In this document: piece after piece, positions 1 to 5,319 of the stretch
How positions within the stretch are numbered: position 1 is the first letter of the stretch
Layout: each line of letters starts with the position of its first letter
Assembly: GCA_011391855.1 (NCBI GenBank)
Contig: JAABPT010000144.1
Coordinates: forward strand, 1 to 5,530
DNA length: 5,530 bases
Reading direction: 5' to 3'
Source of the DNA: Burkholderiales bacterium
GTDB taxonomy: Bacteria; Pseudomonadota; Gammaproteobacteria; Burkholderiales; Burkholderiaceae_C
Notes under the pieces: generated by a model
Databases searched by the model: none
The model's input: only the letters and a program-made list of their open reading frames with translations
Told to the model about the DNA's origin: nothing
Program-made: the position numbers and the translations under genes

Positions 1-655
1 CATGGGCGTGGCGCTGATGTACCTGATCCTGGTCATGCAGTTCGGCAGCTTCACGGCGCCGCTGGCGGTGATGCTGTCGTTGCCGCTGAGCCTCATCGGG
101 GTCGTGCTGGCGCTGCTGGCCACTGGCGGCACGCTCAACCTGATGAGCTTCATCGGGGTGATCATGCTGATGGGGCTGGTGGCCAAGAATGCCATCCTGC
201 TGCTGGACGCGGCACGCGTGCTGGAGCACGAGGGCGTGGACCGCGAGGAAGCGCTCATGGCCGCCGGCCGCAAGCGGCTGCGGCCGATCCTGATGACCAC
301 CTTCGCGCTCATCGCCGGCATGATGCCGGTGGCCGTTGGCGTGGGCGAGGGCGGCGAGTTCTACCGCCCGATGGCGGTGGCCATCATCGGCGGCGTCATC
401 ACCTCCACGTTGTTGACGCTGCTGGTCATTCCCAGCTTCTACGACAGCATCGAGACGGCGCGCGACCATGCGGTGGCCAAGTTCAAGGCCCGGGAGCAGC
501 GCTGGAATACCGGCCTGGCGTTCACCTTGACGCTGCTGGAGGCGGTGGCGGCGCTCTTGATGTTGCGCCTGCTCTGGCGGGTGTTGCGCGCCGGAATGGC
601 TCGGCTGCGCCGCACGGCCACCGCGCGCCCGGCCAAAGCGGCGGAACCCGTTTGA
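1..655 (+). CDS. RND efflux transporter inner-membrane permease, C-terminal part (5' truncated by window edge)
   Basis: This is the last 217 codons of a resistance-nodulation-division (AcrB/HAE-1 type) permease, a trimeric proton-driven pump of the inner membrane that passes substrates to a periplasmic adaptor and an outer-membrane channel. The visible part matches AcrB from about TM8 onward. Hydrophobic stretches lie near residues 1-15, 21-41, 46-70, 96-116 and 123-146 (counted from base 2). The family signatures GLVAKNAILLLD (58-69), RLRPILMTT (92-100) and GEGGEFYRP (115-123) are all present. The reading frame is open through the left edge, so the ATG at base 2 is an internal Met and not the start. 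After TM12 a tail of about 70 residues contains a further hydrophobic segment (about 172-195) and ends in a basic, Arg/Ala-rich stretch. Most AcrB-type pumps stop soon after TM12. Substrate cannot be told from this part, since the porter domain is outside the window. No adaptor or outer-membrane gene follows. Confidence 0.93.
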   Translation, partial: MGVALMYLILVMQFGSFTAPLAVMLSLPLSLIGVVLALLATGGTLNLMSFIGVIMLMGLVAKNAILLLDAARVLEHEGVDREEALMAAGRKRLRPILMTTFALIAGMMPVAVGVGEGGEFYRPMAVAIIGGVITSTLLTLLVIPSFYDSIETARDHAVAKFKAREQRWNTGLAFTLTLLEAVAALLMLRLLWRVLRAGMARLRRTATARPAKAAEPV

Positions 656-659
656 CGGG
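647..659 (+). other. Small hairpin over the RND permease stop codon
   Basis: CCCGT-TTG-ACGGG forms a perfect 5-bp stem with a 3-base loop, and the TGA stop (653-655) straddles loop and stem. No T tract follows, so it is at best a weak terminator. Short GC stems are common by chance in DNA of this composition. Confidence 0.2.
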
Positions 660-721
660 CTGGAGCGGCGGGCCGTCGGCGACTCGGGCAATTCCCCGGA
701 AGGCGGGCGGGCGGCGGCTTC

Positions 722-727
722 TAGAAT
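722..727 (+). promoter_or_regulatory. Candidate -10 box for phaR
   Basis: TAGAAT matches the sigma-70 -10 consensus at five of six positions and is followed by CGG, a context I associate with Burkholderiales promoters. It would start transcription near 734, giving a leader of about 23 bases before the phaR ATG at 757. No good -35 hexamer lies 16-18 bases upstream. That space is instead a run of closely spaced G doublets and triplets (698-717). It sits inside the small palindrome TTCTAGAA (719-726). PhaR proteins are known to repress their own gene in some species, so an operator nearby is plausible, but I cannot identify one. Confidence 0.4.
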
Positions 728-756
728 CGGAGGCACCGACGCCCCAGGACCGCCCG

Positions 757-1326
757 ATGCCATCCCAACGCCGCGCCGCGGCCACCCCACCCGCCACCGA
801 TTCCGCCGGCGGGGTGCGCGTCCTGAAAAAGTACCCGAACCGCCGCCTCTACGACACCCAGAACAGCAGCTACATCACGCTGGCCGACGTGAAGCAGATG
901 GTGCTGGCCGGCGAGGACTTCGAGGTGCGTGACGCCAAGACCGGCGAGGACCTCACGCGCAGCATCCTGCTGCAGATCATCCTGGAAGAGGAATCGGGCG
1001 GCGTGCCCATGTTCAGCACGCAGACGCTGAGCCAGATCATCCGCTTCTACGGCCACGCCATGCAGGGCGTGATGGGCACCATGCTGGAGAAGAACATGCA
1101 GGCCTTCGTGGAACTGCAGAAGCAGTTCCTCAACCAGAGCAAGGGGCTGTACGACCCCAAGCACCTGAGCCCCGAGGTCTGGACGCAGTTCCTGAGCGGC
1201 CAGGCGCCCACGCTGCAGAACCTGATGACGGGCTACGTGGAACAGAGCCGCGAGATGTTCGAGAAGCTGCAGCGCGCCGGCACCTTGTTCCCCGGCATGC
1301 CGGGTTTTCCGCCGGTCAAGAAGTAG
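757..1326 (+). CDS. phaR: PhaR, polyhydroxyalkanoate synthesis regulator (repressor)
   Basis: PhaR is a DNA-binding repressor that also binds PHA granules. When polymer accumulates it leaves the DNA and phasin genes such as phaP are derepressed. The 189-residue product fits the family length. The N-terminal PHB/PHA accumulation regulator DNA-binding domain spans about residues 20-82 and carries the hallmark LKKYPNRRLYDT (23-34) followed by YITLADV and TRSILLQIILEEE. The second PHB_acc-type segment follows at about 85-125 (FSTQTLSQIIRFYG, then a long amphipathic helix). The rest is helical and ends FPGMPGFPPVKK. I chose the ATG at 757 because AGGA at 746-749 is well spaced and the conserved domain starts 20 residues later. 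The frame stays open upstream to a TTG at 652, but that stretch is low-complexity and holds the likely promoter. No phaC, phaA or phaB gene is in view. Confidence 0.95.
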   Translation: MPSQRRAAATPPATDSAGGVRVLKKYPNRRLYDTQNSSYITLADVKQMVLAGEDFEVRDAKTGEDLTRSILLQIILEEESGGVPMFSTQTLSQIIRFYGHAMQGVMGTMLEKNMQAFVELQKQFLNQSKGLYDPKHLSPEVWTQFLSGQAPTLQNLMTGYVEQSREMFEKLQRAGTLFPGMPGFPPVKK

Positions 1327-1327
1327 A

Positions 1328-1337
1328 CGCCGCGGCG
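1328..1337. other. 10-base palindrome after phaR
   Basis: CGCCGCGGCG is perfectly self-complementary and begins one base after the phaR stop. An adjoining short hairpin, CGGGC-GCGAT-GCCCG, lies at 1341-1355. Neither has a T tract. They could mark a weak end to the phaR transcript or affect the start of rimO, but GC-rich palindromes of this size may be chance. Confidence 0.2.
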
Positions 1338-1354
1338 CGCCGGGCGCGATGCCC

Positions 1355-1360
1355 GAGAAT
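1355..1360 (+). promoter_or_regulatory. Candidate -10 box for rimO-metC, near-leaderless
   Basis: GAGAAT matches the -10 consensus at four of six positions and is followed by CCCGG. It lies only six bases before the preferred rimO ATG (1367), so transcription from it would start at or next to the start codon. No Shine-Dalgarno sequence is visible before that ATG, which fits a leaderless message. No convincing -35 box is seen. rimO could instead be read through from phaR, whose stop is 40 bases upstream. Confidence 0.3.
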
Positions 1361-1366
1361 CCCGGT

Positions 1367-2779
1367 ATGACTGTTTCCACCATCGAGCCTGCCACCGAAC
1401 CGGTGCCCGCCAGTGCCCCCAACGCCACGCCCACCGTGGCCTTCGTCTCCCTCGGCTGCCCCAAGGCGCTGACCGATTCCGAACTCATCCTCACGCAATT
1501 GAGCGCCGAAGGCTACGCCACCAGCAAGCAGTATGCGGGGGCCGACCTGGTGGTGGTCAACACCTGCGGCTTCATCGACGACGCGGTGAAGGAAAGCCTG
1601 GACACCATCGGCGAGGCGCTGGCGGCCAACGGTCGCGTCATCGTCACCGGCTGCCTGGGTGCGAAGGCGGGTGAGGGCGGTGGCAACCTGGTGCAGCAGG
1701 TGCACCCCAAGGTGCTGGCGGTGACGGGCCCGCACGCCACGCAGGAGGTGATGGACGCCGTGCACCGCCACGTGCCGCGCCCGCACGACCCGTTCATGGA
1801 CCTGGTGCCGTCGATCGGCATCAAGCTCACGCCTCGGCACTACGCCTACCTGAAGATCAGTGAGGGCTGCAACCACCGCTGCACCTTCTGCATCATCCCC
1901 AGCATGCGCGGCGACCTGGTGTCGCGGCCGGTGGGCGATGTACTCGCCGATGCGCGTGCGCTGTTCGAGTCCGGCGTGAAGGAGTTGCTGGTCATCAGCC
2001 AGGACACCAGCGCCTACGGTGTGGACGTGAAATACCGCACCGGCTTCTTCGACGGCCAGCCGGTGAAGACACGGGTGCTCGACCTGTGCACGCGGCTGGC
2101 CGATCTGGCCGCGCCGCACGGTGCCTGGGTGCGGCTGCACTATGTCTATCCGTACCCGCATGTGGACGACATCCTGCCGTTGATGGCAGAGGGGCGGGTA
2201 TTGCCCTATCTGGACGTGCCCTTCCAGCACGCCCACCCCGACGTTCTCAAGCGCATGAAGCGGCCGGCCAGCGGCGAACGCAACCTGGAGCGGCTGGCGC
2301 GCTGGCGCGAGATCTGCCCTGAACTGGTGGTGCGCTCGACCTTCATCGCCGGTTTCCCGGGCGAGACCGAGGCTGAATTCGAGACGCTGCTGGACTTCGT
2401 GCGCGAAGCACAGATCGACCGCGCCGGATGCTTCGCCTATTCGCCAGTGCAAGGTGCCGCCGCCAATGAACTGCCGGGCCAGTTGCCGCAAGAAGTGCGT
2501 GAGGAACGCCGCGCCCGCTTCATGGCCGTGGCCGAGAAGGTGTCGGTGGCCAAGCTGCAGCGCCGCGTGGGCGTCACCATGCAGGTGCTGGTGGACCAAG
2601 CCCCCGCGCTGGGCCGCAAAGGCGGTGTCGGCCGCACCTACGCTGATGCCCCCGAGATCGACGGCCAGGTGCGCCTGCTGCCGCCTGAGAAGGCCTCCAA
2701 GACCTTCAAGGTGGGCGAATTCACCCGTGCCCGCATCGTGGCCGCCGAGGGCCACGACCTCGTGGCCCTGCCGATCTGA
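1367..2779 (+). CDS. rimO: RimO, ribosomal protein uS12 methylthiotransferase (radical SAM)
   Basis: RimO adds a methylthio group to the beta-carbon of a conserved aspartate of uS12 (Asp88/89 in E. coli) in the decoding region of the 30S subunit, using two [4Fe-4S] clusters and S-adenosylmethionine. The 470-residue protein shows all three domains. The N-terminal methylthiotransferase domain has the auxiliary-cluster cysteines C31 (SLGCPKALTDSE), C67 (NTCGF) and C96 (TGCLGAK). The radical SAM core has CNHRCTFC (C168, C172, C175). A C-terminal TRAM domain covers roughly the last 70 residues (YADAPEIDGQV onward). The segment VKYRTGFFDGQPVKTR and LHYVYPYPHVDDILPLMAEG closely follow E. coli RimO, which separates it from the tRNA enzyme MiaB. 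An in-frame ATG at 1349 adds six residues. I prefer 1367 because the hydrophobic core begins well after it and a -10-like box sits between the two, but 1349 is possible. metC follows after 17 bases. Confidence 0.96.
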   Translation: MTVSTIEPATEPVPASAPNATPTVAFVSLGCPKALTDSELILTQLSAEGYATSKQYAGADLVVVNTCGFIDDAVKESLDTIGEALAANGRVIVTGCLGAKAGEGGGNLVQQVHPKVLAVTGPHATQEVMDAVHRHVPRPHDPFMDLVPSIGIKLTPRHYAYLKISEGCNHRCTFCIIPSMRGDLVSRPVGDVLADARALFESGVKELLVISQDTSAYGVDVKYRTGFFDGQPVKTRVLDLCTRLADLAAPHGAWVRLHYVYPYPHVDDILPLMAEGRVLPYLDVPFQHAHPDVLKRMKRPASGERNLERLARWREICPELVVRSTFIAGFPGETEAEFETLLDFVREAQIDRAGCFAYSPVQGAAANELPGQLPQEVREERRARFMAVAEKVSVAKLQRRVGVTMQVLVDQAPALGRKGGVGRTYADAPEIDGQVRLLPPEKASKTFKVGEFTRARIVAAEGHDLVALPI

Positions 2780-2796
2780 ACCCTGCCGAATCCAAC

Positions 2797-3987
2797 ATGC
2801 CTCGCGACCCCAGTACCGAACTCATCCACCACCCCTACCGCCCGCCGGCGGGCTTCGAGGCACCGCAGCCCGGCATCCACAAGGCGTCGACGGTGATCTT
2901 TGCCAACGTCGCCGCCATGCGTTCGCGCGACTGGCGCAGCAAGCTGGGCTACACCTACGGCCTGCACGGCACGCCCACCACCTTCGCGCTGGAAGAACGC
3001 ATCGCCGCGCTGGAAGGCGGCCGGCAGTGCCTGCTGGTGCCCAGCGGCCTGGCGGCCATTGCGCTGGTCAACCAGGCCTTGCTGGGGCAGGGCGACGAGG
3101 TGCTGCTGCCCGACAATGTCTACGGCCCCAGCCGCGAACTGGCGCGCACCGAGCTGGCGCGCTGGGGCATCACGCACCGGCTCTACGACCCGCTGAACGC
3201 GGCGGGCCTGGCGGCGATGATTGGCCCGCGCACGAAGCTGGTGTGGCTGGAAGCGGCCGGTTCGGTGACGATGGAATTCCCCGACCTGGCGGGCCTGGTC
3301 GCCGCGGCGCGCAGCCACGGCGTGACGACGGCGCTGGACAACACCTGGGGCGCCGGCATCGCCTTCGGCGGCTTCGACCTGGGCATCGACATCGTGATGC
3401 AGGCCTTGACCAAGTTTCCCAGCGGCGGCGGTGACGTGCTGATGGGTTCGGTCACCACGCGCGACGAGGCACTGCACGAGCGACTGAAGCTCAGCCACAT
3501 GCACCTGGGCCTGGGGGTGGCGGCCAATGACGCGGAACTGGTGTTGCGCTCGCTGGCCACGGTGGCGCTGCGCTATCACGCGCAGGACACGGCGGGCCGC
3601 CAGCTCGCCACCTGGCTGGCAGCGCGGCCCGAAGTGCGGCGTGTGCTGCACCCGGCGCTGGAGGGGGCGCCCGGCCACGACCACTGGCGTGCTCATTGCA
3701 CGGCGGCGGCGGGACTGTTCTCGGTGATGTTCGACGAGCGCTACAGCAGCACACAGGTCGACCGCTTCGTCGACGCGCTGCAGTTGTTCCGCATCGGCTA
3801 TTCGTGGGCCGGGCCGATGAGTCTGGTGGTGCCCTACGACCTGGCAGCGATGCGCACTGAAGCCGTGCGTGAACGCGGCCATCTGCGTGGCCACCTCGTT
3901 CGGTTCTCGATCGGACTGGAGGCTGCGGCCGACCTGCAGGCCGACCTGGAGCAGGCACTCGAATTGGCCTTCGGCGCGTCAACCTGA
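2797..3987 (+). CDS. metC: Cystathionine beta-lyase, PLP-dependent (MetC-type)
   Basis: Cystathionine beta-lyase cleaves cystathionine to homocysteine, pyruvate and ammonia, the step before methionine synthase; it is cytoplasmic. The 396-residue protein is of usual length for the Cys/Met metabolism PLP family (fold type I). Visible family residues include YTYGLHGTPT (52-61), PSGLAAI (82-88) for the cofactor phosphate, Y109 in DNVYG for ring stacking, D181 in LDNTWGAG for the pyridine nitrogen, the Schiff-base lysine K206 in LTKFPSGGGD, and R369 in VRFSIGLE for the substrate carboxylate. DNTWGAG, YSWAGPMSL and RFSIGLE resemble MetC more than MetB or MetZ. Two spots differ from E. coli MetC: PSGGGD replaces the usual xxGHSD after the lysine, and SWAGP replaces SWGGY. 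A related lyase or C-S lyase role cannot be excluded. The start at 2797 is the only nearby ATG; no clear Shine-Dalgarno precedes it. The 17-base gap after rimO suggests cotranscription. Confidence 0.88.
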   Translation: MPRDPSTELIHHPYRPPAGFEAPQPGIHKASTVIFANVAAMRSRDWRSKLGYTYGLHGTPTTFALEERIAALEGGRQCLLVPSGLAAIALVNQALLGQGDEVLLPDNVYGPSRELARTELARWGITHRLYDPLNAAGLAAMIGPRTKLVWLEAAGSVTMEFPDLAGLVAAARSHGVTTALDNTWGAGIAFGGFDLGIDIVMQALTKFPSGGGDVLMGSVTTRDEALHERLKLSHMHLGLGVAANDAELVLRSLATVALRYHAQDTAGRQLATWLAARPEVRRVLHPALEGAPGHDHWRAHCTAAAGLFSVMFDERYSSTQVDRFVDALQLFRIGYSWAGPMSLVVPYDLAAMRTEAVRERGHLRGHLVRFSIGLEAAADLQADLEQALELAFGAST

Positions 3988-3991
3988 CGCG
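3975..3991 (+). terminator. Hairpin over the metC stop codon, possible terminator
   Basis: CGCGTCA-ACC-TGACGCG is a perfect 7-bp inverted repeat with a 3-base loop, and the metC TGA (3985-3987) lies in its right arm. It is placed in the 40-base gap between convergent metC and smpB, where a terminator is expected. No run of T follows on either strand, so it is not a canonical intrinsic terminator. Confidence 0.35.
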
Positions 3992-4023
3992 TACGCTGCA
4001 CCGTGCCTGGCGCACTGCGGACA

Positions 4024-4049
4024 GGTGTCAGGCCTTCGGCCCCGACACC
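4024..4049. terminator. Hairpin over the smpB stop codon, possible terminator
   Basis: GGTGTC (4024-4029) pairs with GACACC (4044-4049), and inside them GGCC (4031-4034) pairs with GGCC (4038-4041) around a TTC loop, with a 1x2 internal bulge. It covers the smpB stop codon (4028-4030, minus strand) and would form in transcripts from either direction. No T tract follows on either side. Confidence 0.3.
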
Positions 4050-4492
4050 TTGTGCCGCATCAGCCTGCCCTTCTCGCGTTCCCAGTCGCGCTGCTTCTCG
4101 GTATTGCGCTTGTCGTGCTGCGCCTTGCCCTTGGCCAGCGCGATCTCGGCCTTCACCCGCCCGCCCTTGTAATGCAGGTTCAGCGGCACCAGCGTGAACC
4201 CCTTCTGCTCGACCTTGCCGATCAGCCGCCGCATCTGCGCCTTGTGCACGAGCAGCTTCTTGGTGCGGTCGGGTTCGGGCGAAACGTGCGTGGACGCGGC
4301 GCGCAGCGCATTGATGCGGCAGCCGATGAGGAACAACTCGCCGTCGCGGATGAGCACATAGCCGTCGGTCAGCTGCACCTGGCCGGCGCGAATGGCCTTG
4401 ACTTCCCAGCCTTCCAGCACCATGCCGGCCTCGAATTGCTCTTCGATGCTGTATTCGTAGCGGGCGCGGCGGTTCTCGGCGATGTGACTCAT
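4028..4492 (-). CDS. smpB: SmpB, tmRNA (SsrA)-binding protein of trans-translation
   Basis: SmpB binds the tRNA-like domain of tmRNA and delivers it to ribosomes stalled without a stop codon, where its C-terminal tail reads the empty mRNA channel. The 154-residue product has the usual length. The OB-fold core contains NRRARYEYSIEEQFEAGMVL (7-26), GWEVKAIRAG (28-37), YVLIRDGE (45-52) and STHVSPEPDRTKKLL (67-81). These are followed by KVEQKGFTLVPL (93-104), ALAKGKAQHDKR (118-129) and a basic C-terminal tail (130-154) rich in Lys and Arg. All match E. coli SmpB in order. The start is the ATG whose first base is 4492; the next conserved block begins six residues in. No strong Shine-Dalgarno is seen. 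The gene diverges from ratA and converges on metC. The tmRNA gene ssrA is not in this window. Confidence 0.97.
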   Translation of the reverse strand: MSHIAENRRARYEYSIEEQFEAGMVLEGWEVKAIRAGQVQLTDGYVLIRDGELFLIGCRINALRAASTHVSPEPDRTKKLLVHKAQMRRLIGKVEQKGFTLVPLNLHYKGGRVKAEIALAKGKAQHDKRNTEKQRDWEREKGRLMRHKVSGPKA

Positions 4493-4525
4493 GGCGTGGC
4501 TGCAAGTGGGGTCGCAGCCCGCTTC

Positions 4526-4543
4526 TACAATCCGCCCATTGTA
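4526..4543. promoter_or_regulatory. Symmetric TACAAT-N6-ATTGTA element: paired divergent -10 boxes for ratA and smpB
   Basis: The sequence TACAAT (4526-4531), CCGCCC, ATTGTA (4538-4543) is a perfect 6-bp inverted repeat. Read on the plus strand the left arm is a five-of-six -10 box that would start ratA near 4538, about five bases before its ATG. Read on the minus strand the right arm is the same hexamer and would start smpB near 4531, leaving a leader of about 39 bases. The last A of the right arm is the first base of the ratA start codon. No convincing -35 box is seen for either direction. It may also be an operator for a dimeric regulator, since the symmetry is exact. Confidence 0.5.
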
Positions 4544-4995
4544 TGAAGCACGTGCGCAAGACGGTCCTGCTGTGGTACTCGCCCGTCGAGATGTACGAGC
4601 TGGTGACGGACGTGCAGGACTACCCCAGCTTCCTGCCCTGGTGCGACAAGGCCGAGGTGCTGGAACACCATGAAGACGGCATCACGGCCCGCCTGGGCCT
4701 GGCCTACATGGGTGTGCGCCACGCCTTCACCACGCGCAACCTGCACGTGCCGGGCACGTCGGTCACCGTGCAACTGGTCGACGGGCCGTTTTCGCTGCTC
4801 GACGGCACCTGGCTCTTTCGGCCCCTGGGCCGGCCGGGCAGCGAAGAGCAGGCCTGCAAGATCGAATTCGACCTGCGCTACGCCTTTTCCAGCAAGGCGC
4901 TGGAAACGGTGGTGAGCCCGGTCTTCGACAAGGTGGCCAACACCTTCGTCGATTCCTTCGTGCGGCGTGCCGAGGATGTGTATGGCGCCCGCTGA
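4543..4995 (+). CDS. ratA: RatA/PasT/Coq10-family START-domain protein
   Basis: The 150-residue protein is a polyketide cyclase/dehydrase-like (START, SRPBCC fold) member. It matches E. coli RatA (PasT, YfjG) in order: a short strand start, YSPVEMYELVTDVQDYPSFLP (12-32), FTTRN (62-66), LVDGPFSLLDGTW (78-90), CKIEFDLRYAF (105-115) and the C-terminal helix VFDKVANTFVDSFVRRAEDVY (127-147). E. coli RatA was described as a toxin that blocks 30S-50S association. The family is also homologous to mitochondrial Coq10, a coenzyme Q-binding protein needed for respiration, and that may be the true common role. No ratB-like antitoxin of the usual kind is apparent; the neighbouring rnfH occupies that place. 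W33 follows LP where E. coli has Gly, and there is a small insertion near 95-103. No Shine-Dalgarno precedes the ATG, which fits initiation on a nearly leaderless message. Confidence 0.92.
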   Translation: MKHVRKTVLLWYSPVEMYELVTDVQDYPSFLPWCDKAEVLEHHEDGITARLGLAYMGVRHAFTTRNLHVPGTSVTVQLVDGPFSLLDGTWLFRPLGRPGSEEQACKIEFDLRYAFSSKALETVVSPVFDKVANTFVDSFVRRAEDVYGAR

Positions 4996-5299
4996 AGGCG
5001 CCCCCGGCCTGCGCGTCGAGGTCGTCTACTGCCCGTGGCCGGGCGTGACCGACCGGGTGACGCTCACGCTGCCGGCCGGCGCCACGGCGGCCAGCGCGCT
5101 GCAGGCCAGCGGACTGGCGCGGCGCCATGACCTGCCCGTGGCCGACCTGCGCCTCGGTGTCTGGTGTCGGGGCTGCGAGCCTGGCACCCCGCTGCGCGAC
5201 CGCGACCGGGTCGAGATCTACCGGCCCTTGACGGTCGATCCCAAGGAAGCCCGTCGCCTGCGCTACACGCGCCACAAGGAACGGCTCGCCCGCGTTTGA
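4982..5299 (+). CDS. rnfH: RnfH family protein (ubiquitin-like beta-grasp fold, UPF0125)
   Basis: The 105-residue product matches the RnfH family, named from a gene beside the Rnf electron-transport operon in Rhodobacter but commonly found next to ratA and smpB. The biochemical role is not settled. Visible family features are an N-terminal beta strand LRVEVVYC (10-17), TLTLPAGATAASALQASGL (27-45) and the strongly conserved block DRVEIYRPLTVDPKEARRLR (75-94), then a basic tail. The ATG at 4982 is preferred because GAGGA (4972-4976) is spaced correctly before it. The in-frame GTG at 4967 and ATG at 4976 would add residues with no family match. The gene overlaps the end of ratA by 14 bases in another frame, so its translation is probably coupled to that of ratA. 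No other Rnf subunit gene is in view. Confidence 0.9.
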   Translation: MAPAEGAPGLRVEVVYCPWPGVTDRVTLTLPAGATAASALQASGLARRHDLPVADLRLGVWCRGCEPGTPLRDRDRVEIYRPLTVDPKEARRLRYTRHKERLARV

Positions 5300-5306
5300 G
5301 CGCGCC

Positions 5307-5318
5307 CGGCCGCGGCCG
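5307..5318. other. 12-base palindrome between convergent rnfH and the DUF4124-like gene
   Basis: CGGCCGCGGCCG is perfectly self-complementary and lies in the 20-base gap between the two convergent stop codons. A second small stem, CGCG-TTTGAG-CGCG (5291-5304), holds the rnfH stop in its loop. Position suggests a bidirectional transcription end, but there is no T tract beyond two bases, and an RNA hairpin here would have only about four stem pairs. Confidence 0.25.
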
Positions 5319-5319
5319 T

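Noticed and set aside
652..756. Upstream extension of phaR to a TTG at 652, which would overlap the RND stop
   Set aside because: The extra 35 residues have no family match, the stretch contains the likely -10 box, and the ATG at 757 has a well-placed AGGA.
721..1494. A 257-codon minus-strand open frame opposite phaR
   Set aside because: Shadow of phaR; Leu/His/Gln-rich with no motif, and it crosses the phaR-rimO boundary.
1316..2755. A 479-codon open frame on the minus strand opposite rimO
   Set aside because: It mirrors the rimO frame almost exactly. Its product is His/Gln/Gly/Arg-rich with no recognisable domain, as expected from the antisense of a G/C-biased coding sequence, while rimO has full domain and motif evidence.
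2454..3434. A 326-codon plus-strand open frame spanning the end of rimO and most of metC
   Set aside because: It runs out of frame through two well-supported genes and its translation is Pro/Arg/Ala/Cys-rich low-complexity sequence.
2638..3894. A 418-codon open frame on the minus strand opposite metC
   Set aside because: Same cause: a shadow of metC in GC-rich DNA, with repetitive His/Arg/Gln/Ala composition and no family pattern.
3988..4542. Looked for the tmRNA gene ssrA next to smpB
   Set aside because: The gaps on either side of smpB are only 40 and 50 bases, far too short for tmRNA, and no tRNA-like ends are seen.
3834..4559. Long open frames on both strands over smpB (241 codons minus, 225 codons plus)
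   Set aside because: Both are out of frame with the clear SmpB protein and have Arg/Ala- or Leu/His-rich products without domains.
4543..5299. ratA-rnfH as a classical type II toxin-antitoxin pair
   Set aside because: The gene order resembles ratA-ratB, but the family is conserved core machinery homologous to Coq10 and RnfH is not an established antitoxin. The sequence alone does not support a toxin-antitoxin claim.
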